Positions 8,089 to 12,081 of a DNA stretch of 12,081 nt are shown here, one piece after another. A program made the translations under genes and the position numbers. How positions within the stretch are numbered: position 1 is the first letter of the stretch; every line of letters starts with the position of its first letter. Source of the stretch: Syntrophaceae bacterium (GTDB lineage: Bacteria > Desulfobacterota > Syntrophia > Syntrophales > UBA2210); NCBI GenBank assembly GCA_030619435.1, contig JAUXBI010000021.1, forward strand, positions 1-12,081, given 5' to 3'. The notes below the pieces were generated by a model. The model saw only the letters and a program-made list of their open reading frames with translations. It did not search any database and had not been told where the DNA came from.

Positions 8089-9483
8089 TCACTCCGGTCC
8101 GCCCCATCCGCCTCCCAGTGCGCGGTGCAATGTTACGCGATTGCTGAGAATGGCCAGTTCCACCAGAACCAGACTTTCTTCGGCCTGAAAGCGGGCACGC
8201 TGGGAGTCAAGCACTGTGAGGTAGTCGACCAGCCCCCGTTCATAGCGATTTTCGGCCACCTTTTGCGTGGACCGCGCTTCGTTGAGAAAATCAAGCATTT
8301 TTTCTCTTCTTTCCATCTGTTCCTTTCGTGTCAGAAGGGCGCTTTCCACCTCGGAAAAAGCGGTAAGGACAGCTTTGGCATAGTCAGCCATTCCCTGTTG
8401 AAACTGCGCCTCTGCGGCGCGTTGCCCGGCCTTGAGTCTACTTGCGTCAAAAATAGGCTGAAGTGCTCCGAAGGCTATGTTCCACAGGCTGCTTCCCGGC
8501 ATAAAGAGTAGATCCAGCTCGCTGCTCGAATAGCCGAAGGCTCCCGTCAGTGTTATTCTCGGGAAGCGACTGGCCTTGGCGACACCTATTTTTGCGTTAA
8601 GCGCCCGCAGGGCCGCTTCGGCCGCCCTGATATCAGGTCTGCGTAAGAGGAGGTCGGAAGGCAGTCCCGATGGCACGAGAGAGGGAAGCTTGAAATAGTC
8701 TTCCGGTTGGATCCGTGCCGATCGTGTTTCCGGATATTGTCCTGAAAGTACAGCCAGTTTTTGCTGCTTGATGCCGATCTCCTGCCTCAGCGAGGGAAGG
8801 ATGGCCTCTGCCTGGGCAAGGACGCGTTTTGCCTGTTTCAGGTCAAGGATGGAGGTCAGTCCTCCTTCATATCGTCGCTCTATAAATGAAAGGTTGCGGC
8901 GGTAATTTTCTATGCTCTGAGCTGTTATCTGAATCCTGCGCTCCAGGGATTCTATCTGAAAATATAATGTTATCGCTTCCGATACGATGGTCTGGGCAAT
9001 AATGCGGGCATTCTCCTCCGTTTTTGCGAGGTTTGCCAGGGCGGCTTCCTCGGCACGGGTCAGACGGCCCCAGAGATCGATTTCAAATGATGCCGGCAGA
9101 GAAAGGTTATATACGTCCGATTCGATTCCCGGGAGAATACGGTGTCGTCGCACCTCACCCTGCAGGCTGAGGCTGGGGAAACGATCCGCCCTGGATTGGA
9201 CAAAATAAGCCCGCATCTCGGAGATCACAGCCAGCGCTTTTCTGATATCCAAGTTACCCGACAATACATTTCCCGCAAGCTGATTCAACTCGGGATCGTT
9301 GAAAGCGGCCCACCACCGGTCGGTAATCTTTCCCGTTTCAACATCAGATGGAGCATGCTGATACGATTCCCTGATCTGTGAACTCATGTCGGGTTTTTTG
9401 AAGTCGGGGCCTACCTTCATGCATCCCGTAAAGAGCACAAAAGCAGAGATGGTTATGAGCATGGGCACTGTCCTGTGCTTCAC
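8089..9483 (-). CDS. NodT-type outer-membrane efflux lipoprotein (TolC-like channel)
   Basis: This is the outer-membrane factor that forms the exit duct of the efflux system. Its 464 residues are normal for the NodT/OprM group. The signal peptide ends FTG-C21, followed by MKVGPDFKKPDM, which matches the family's typical lipidated start (GC..VGPD..P). The -3 residue Phe is not ideal for a lipobox, but the context is convincing. Two outer-membrane efflux repeats follow (about 60-255 and 270-460), with the family-typical LPSLVPSGLPSDLLLRRPDIRAAE stretch between them (visible around 270-293). The start is GTG at 9483, placed by an AAAGGAGG site 7 bases upstream inside the tetR gene. The GTG shares the bases GTGA with the tetR stop, so the two are translationally coupled. 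Confidence 0.94.
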   Translation of the reverse strand: MKHRTVPMLITISAFVLFTGCMKVGPDFKKPDMSSQIRESYQHAPSDVETGKITDRWWAAFNDPELNQLAGNVLSGNLDIRKALAVISEMRAYFVQSRADRFPSLSLQGEVRRHRILPGIESDVYNLSLPASFEIDLWGRLTRAEEAALANLAKTEENARIIAQTIVSEAITLYFQIESLERRIQITAQSIENYRRNLSFIERRYEGGLTSILDLKQAKRVLAQAEAILPSLRQEIGIKQQKLAVLSGQYPETRSARIQPEDYFKLPSLVPSGLPSDLLLRRPDIRAAEAALRALNAKIGVAKASRFPRITLTGAFGYSSSELDLLFMPGSSLWNIAFGALQPIFDASRLKAGQRAAEAQFQQGMADYAKAVLTAFSEVESALLTRKEQMERREKMLDFLNEARSTQKVAENRYERGLVDYLTVLDSQRARFQAEESLVLVELAILSNRVTLHRALGGGWGGPE

Positions 9484-10127
9484 CTGGCATCCTCCTTTAC
9501 GGGCAGACCGGAGAGAGAAAAATCGACAATGTGTTGAACCAGCCTGTCTTTGAACGGCTGGTCATAGGCATGCCCGATAATTTTCGATACCGGTAATCTG
9601 GCAAAATTGAAATAGAGAACCATCGAAAAAATGCTCAGAATGTTAAGGAGCGTGCGCTCTTCATCGATGCTCTCATGCAGATAAGGTTGAAGTAATTGTC
9701 CCAACCCTTCGAAGGAAGGCTTCATGGTCTCTTCCAGCACTATTTCAAAGGCCTCTGTCGGTTTGATTATCTCCCGGGTCATCAACTGAAAATGGAACAG
9801 GCGCTCTTTGTCCGTAAGGGGACCTTTGATGAGGGCTTCAGCCAGGGATTGGATCACAGACGCGGGCGATGTGTCGTCGCAGCCGGTAAGGTTTTCCTCG
9901 AAACATGCACGAATGCGCTGTGCCCTGGATACCCAGCGTTCGCGGAACACATTCAGATACAGGGTTTTTTTATTGCCGAAGTGGTAGTTTACAGCGGCAA
10001 GGTTGCACCCTGCTGCTGTTGTAATTTTCCGCACACTTACCGCATCGTAGCCTTTTTGAGCAAACAGCGTTTCGGCGACTTCCAACAGACGATCCCGGGT
10101 TGTTTTGCTTCCGTTGTCCGGAGACAT
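9480..10127 (-). CDS. TetR-family transcriptional repressor of the efflux operon
   Basis: This is a DNA-binding regulator of about 215 residues. The N-terminal TetR domain includes TRDRLLEVAETLFAQKGYD, and its helix-turn-helix spans about 32-51, ending in AAVNYHFGNKKTLY. The 'NLAAVNYHFG' wording is typical of the CerR/YbiH-like branch with its own C-terminal ligand domain. The rest is alpha-helical and variable, as expected for an effector-binding region; the ligand cannot be inferred. The start was set at ATG 10127, which has AAAGGA 9 bases upstream (10137-10142). The longer frame back to TTG 10184 would start inside the -35 element and upstream of transcription, so it is rejected. First gene of the efflux operon; its stop overlaps the next start. 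Confidence 0.93.
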   Translation of the reverse strand: MSPDNGSKTTRDRLLEVAETLFAQKGYDAVSVRKITTAAGCNLAAVNYHFGNKKTLYLNVFRERWVSRAQRIRACFEENLTGCDDTSPASVIQSLAEALIKGPLTDKERLFHFQLMTREIIKPTEAFEIVLEETMKPSFEGLGQLLQPYLHESIDEERTLLNILSIFSMVLYFNFARLPVSKIIGHAYDQPFKDRLVQHIVDFSLSGLPVKEDAR

Positions 10128-10155
10128 AGCGTACATTCCTTTCATGTGGAAAACA

Positions 10156-10184
10156 CGTATATCAAACGAACGTTTGATTGTCAA
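10156..10184 (-). promoter_or_regulatory. Promoter of the tetR-efflux operon
   Basis: On the minus strand a perfect TTGACA (10179-10184) lies 17 bases from TATACG (10156-10161, four of six matches). Directly upstream is an A-rich run (A7 at about 10187-10193, then A-tracts up to about 10240) resembling an UP element. Transcription should start near 10149, leaving a leader of about 22 bases before the tetR ATG. Confidence 0.75.
10161..10178. promoter_or_regulatory. TetR operator inside the promoter spacer
   Basis: ATCAAACG and CGTTTGAT form a perfect 8-base inverted repeat around a central AA. The palindrome covers the entire 17-base spacer between -35 and -10 plus the first -10 base. A bound TetR dimer would block RNA polymerase, so self-repression of the operon, relieved by an efflux substrate, is the simple reading. 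That the neighbouring TetR binds it is inferred from position and symmetry. Confidence 0.8.
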
Positions 10185-10246
10185 TGTTTTTTTGCCCGGT
10201 AAGGACTTTTTTCAATCTGTTCTTTTTTATATTTTTTAACAGGAAA

Positions 10247-10440
10247 AATGTTATCGGTCAGGTGGGCGCTATCAGACATGGCATATCCAATGCCCTCGTG
10301 GGGTATGATGGGAAATTGGGATCTGTTCCAAAGAAGGCCGGTTTTCTTACAAGAGATGTTCCGGTAAAGGAGAAAGAGAAATGCTGCAGGGAGCAAACAA
10401 CAATGGGCAGAGGGCCCTGTCCGAATATAACTCGAAGCGT
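10247..10440 (+). pseudogene. rpsI: Remnant of ribosomal protein S9 (C-terminal part, truncated and frameshifted)
   Basis: Reading the plus strand from 10247 gives a stretch matching the conserved C-terminal half of S9: [11 protein letters not shown] (10256-10288), then [14 protein letters not shown] (10331-10357) and VKEKEK. These correspond to the S9 motifs [24 protein letters not shown] and VKERKK. After about 10381 that frame loses similarity. The next frame (10405-10440) gives [12 protein letters not shown], resembling the S9 tail GQ-(K/R)-GAR-FQFSKR with two residues missing. Upstream of 10247 only T-rich DNA is found, so at least the N-terminal half is gone, and no stop follows the final SKR. 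Base and codon use resemble the neighbours. It is inferred to be a dead fragment left by duplication or rearrangement of rplM-rpsI. It is unlikely to be translated. Confidence 0.75.
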
Positions 10441-10490
10441 GTCGTTGAATCGGTAGCAGGAAAGTTTTGCACAACTTGAGACAAAACTAC

Positions 10491-10519
10491 CATGGCCACC
10501 AGAGGAACTGGTGGCCATG
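10491..10519 (-). terminator. Perfect 12-bp hairpin, candidate terminator of the decarboxylase gene
   Basis: CATGGCCACCAG (10491-10502) and its exact complement (10508-10519) enclose a five-base loop. On the minus strand the stem is followed by TAGTTTTG, a weak T run. It lies about 65 bases past the stop of the OadB-family gene and is the best candidate for its 3' end. Confidence 0.6.
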
Positions 10520-10538
10520 ATTACTACCTGTAAGTTTG

Positions 10539-10576
10539 CACCTTCAAATTTGTGCCTGAAGGTGAAGATTTTTTCT
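10539..10576 (+). terminator. Hairpin with T6 tract, oriented to stop plus-strand transcription
   Basis: CACCTTCA (10539-10546) pairs perfectly with TGAAGGTG (10557-10564) across a ten-base loop. AAGATTTTTT follows on the plus strand (T6 at 10569-10574). It would halt plus-strand transcripts entering the antisense side of the decarboxylase gene. As it lies about 100 bases past the rpsI remnant on the same strand, it may be that gene's old terminator. Confidence 0.5.
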
Positions 10577-10583
10577 CACAATC

Positions 10584-11927
10584 CTAATACAATATACCAA
10601 TGAACACGCCACCTGCAATCGCCGCGCCTATGGCACCGGCGACATTAGGTCCCATGGCATGCATCAGGAGAAAGTTCTGCCTGTTTTCCTTTTGACCCAA
10701 AACCTGTACAACCCTTGCGGACATGGGAACAGCAGACACACCGGCTGCGCCTATCATGGGATTTATCTTTTCCTTCAGGAAAAGATTCATGAACTTCGCG
10801 AGGAGCACGCCTGCCGCTGCCGCACTGGCAAAAGCTACGACGCCGAGGACCATTATCAGCAGGGTCGAGGACTGCAGAAAGTTCTGGGCCGGCATTGATG
10901 CACCAATGGAAAGTGTCAGGAATATGGTTATGATATCAACAAAGGTTGTCTGCGATGTCTTGTTGAGTCTTTCGGTAACGCCGGATTCCCTGAAGAGATT
11001 TCCAACCATGAAACATCCGATAAGCGGAGCGGAAGAGGGTACCATCAATATGACAATAATGGTCGTAACCAGGGGAAATACAATCTTCTCCAGCTTTGAC
11101 ACCTTTCTGAGTGACGGTTTCATGTATATCTGGCGTTCCTTCTTCGTGGTAAGAAGGTATATCACCGGAGGCAGAATAATGGGTACAAGCGCCATATAAG
11201 AGTAACACGCGACAGCGGTGGCGCCTATAATGTGTGGGGCGAGCAGGGAAGTAACATATATGGTGGTGGGCCCCTCAGCACCACCTATTATCCCTATGGA
11301 CGATGCCTCCGGAAAAGTAAACCCGACCATCAAAGCCATGAAGAATGCCAGATAAACGCCGAATTGCGCGGCAGCGCCAAGGAGCAGAGTTTTGGGATTG
11401 GCAAGCATAGGCCCAAAATCCGTAAGCGCTCCCAGGCAAAGAAACATGAGAGGAGGCAGCATCTGCCACATAATTCCATACTGGAAAATTCTGGAAAGCA
11501 ATCCTATAGGTCTTGTGGGCAGCACCGACTGATCGGTTTGTTCCATTGTTATAAACTTACCTATAACATCCCCCTTGTTAATATGCTGACCCTTGGATAC
11601 CTTCAGAGTGTCAACCCTCCCGAAGACAGGGGCTGCTATTTCCCCCGAATCAAGTTTGCATATCACTCCGCCCTTGCTGAAAGAATCTCCATCCTGCATC
11701 TGCACTTCCATTACAATGCCTGCCTGCGGGGCTCTCAGCACCATTTCATAGTCCATTATGCCTCCAAGAGGCAGATTGACCAACATTATGCCGAACCCTA
11801 TGGGTATCAGCAAAAGAGGTTCCATATCTTTGGAAATTGCCAGATAAATGAATACCAGGCCTATAACAATCATAAGGGCATTGCCCCAGTAGAACAGGCC
11901 GAAGCCACTCTCAAGTAATCCGAACAT
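10584..11927 (-). CDS. Na+-translocating decarboxylase beta subunit (OadB/GcdB/MmdB family) with inserted swivel-like domain
   Basis: Proteins of this family are the membrane Na+ pump of biotin-dependent decarboxylases (oxaloacetate, glutaconyl-CoA or methylmalonyl-CoA). Carboxybiotin is decarboxylated and Na+ is exported. Family marks in order: TM1 (about 13-32), EPLLLIPIGFG (36-46), GALTDFGPMLANPKTLLLGAAAQFG (166-190), GIIGGAEGPTTIY (212-224), YSYMALVP (242-249), INPMIGAAGVSAVPMSARV (388-406) and LLMHAMGPNVAG (420-431). Relative to Klebsiella OadB, the Tyr229, Asn373, Gly377 and Ser382 equivalents are kept (Y244, N389, G393, S398), but Asp203 is Glu218. Residues about 62-128 form an inserted barrel resembling a biotinyl/lipoyl domain without its lysine. 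The ATG at 11927 has GGAGG 7 bases upstream. The 154 bases ahead hold no gene or promoter I can support. Partner alpha/carrier subunits are not in the window and may lie to the right. The substrate is undetermined. Confidence 0.93.
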   Translation of the reverse strand: MFGLLESGFGLFYWGNALMIVIGLVFIYLAISKDMEPLLLIPIGFGIMLVNLPLGGIMDYEMVLRAPQAGIVMEVQMQDGDSFSKGGVICKLDSGEIAAPVFGRVDTLKVSKGQHINKGDVIGKFITMEQTDQSVLPTRPIGLLSRIFQYGIMWQMLPPLMFLCLGALTDFGPMLANPKTLLLGAAAQFGVYLAFFMALMVGFTFPEASSIGIIGGAEGPTTIYVTSLLAPHIIGATAVACYSYMALVPIILPPVIYLLTTKKERQIYMKPSLRKVSKLEKIVFPLVTTIIVILMVPSSAPLIGCFMVGNLFRESGVTERLNKTSQTTFVDIITIFLTLSIGASMPAQNFLQSSTLLIMVLGVVAFASAAAAGVLLAKFMNLFLKEKINPMIGAAGVSAVPMSARVVQVLGQKENRQNFLLMHAMGPNVAGAIGAAIAGGVFIGILY

Positions 11928-12081
11928 TGCTATACCTCCGATAACAGCTTTTTAGATATTGTCCATCCAAAAATAAATCTTCAAAAAAGACCACCGGCTA
12001 ATCCGCAATACAGAAAAGGACGCTTTTAAAAAGCTCAAGAAAACTAACAAACTACACAAAAACGTATCAAAATATACACGC

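Noticed and set aside
10128..10184. N-terminal extension of the TetR protein starting at TTG 10184
   Set aside because: That codon lies in the -35 element, upstream of the likely transcription start. The ATG at 10127 has a proper ribosome site.
10381..10479. A 32-codon plus-strand reading frame with a good AAAGGAG site 8 bases before its ATG
   Set aside because: The apparent ribosome site is the VKEKEK coding run of the rpsI remnant, and the frame encodes the shifted S9-like tail. Coincidence explains it better than a real small gene.
10181..10518. Two minus-strand frames of 86 and 97 codons in the gap
   Set aside because: They are antisense to the rpsI remnant, have no family signature, and overlap the efflux promoter region and the hairpin.
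11232..11918. 228-codon plus-strand frame opposite the decarboxylase subunit
   Set aside because: It is a shadow of the strong minus-strand gene, with low-complexity His/Tyr/Ser-rich wording and no family motif.
11952..12080. Minus-strand open frame running in from the right edge, possible end of an upstream gene
   Set aside because: It is AT-rich with no recognisable motif and a composition unlike the other coding regions, so it is not supportable as a gene.

Overview
The window reads as a bacterial chromosome of moderate GC. It most resembles a strictly anaerobic deltaproteobacterium (Desulfobacterota, Syntrophus-like). That placement is an inference from three things: a Na+-pump decarboxylase beta subunit, a carB-purF pair on one strand, and a NodT/RND efflux cassette. 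No rRNA, tRNA, insertion sequence or CRISPR array was seen. All intact genes lie on the minus strand, so the window is best read from right to left.

Right end (10584-11927): a membrane subunit of a biotin-dependent Na+-translocating decarboxylase (OadB/GcdB/MmdB family) with two oddities. A barrel resembling a biotinyl/lipoyl carrier domain, but without the biotin-accepting lysine hairpin, sits between its second and third membrane segments. The family's key Na+/proton aspartate (Asp203 in Klebsiella OadB) is a glutamate. Two hairpins follow the gene. The 399-base gap after it (10185-10583) also holds, on the opposite strand, a truncated and frameshifted remnant of ribosomal protein S9 (rpsI).

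Middle (3699-10184): a self-contained tripartite efflux operon in the order TetR regulator, NodT-type outer-membrane lipoprotein, membrane-fusion protein, RND pump. A near-consensus sigma70 promoter has a perfect TetR-type palindrome exactly filling its -35/-10 spacer, so the regulator probably represses its own operon. Start/stop overlaps and tight spacing at two junctions point to translational coupling.

Left end (1-3449): carB, the large subunit of carbamoyl-phosphate synthase, has its own strong promoter and is followed after 126 bases by the first 41 codons of purF, which runs off the window. carA is not adjacent to carB here; the efflux operon lies upstream instead. The 249-base gap between the RND gene and carB carries degenerate 7-base repeats, part of which form a long imperfect hairpin, and the last repeats run into the end of the RND gene.

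The most promising items are the modified decarboxylase beta subunit and the rpsI remnant. The rest is a well-formed but recognisable efflux cassette plus nucleotide biosynthesis genes.
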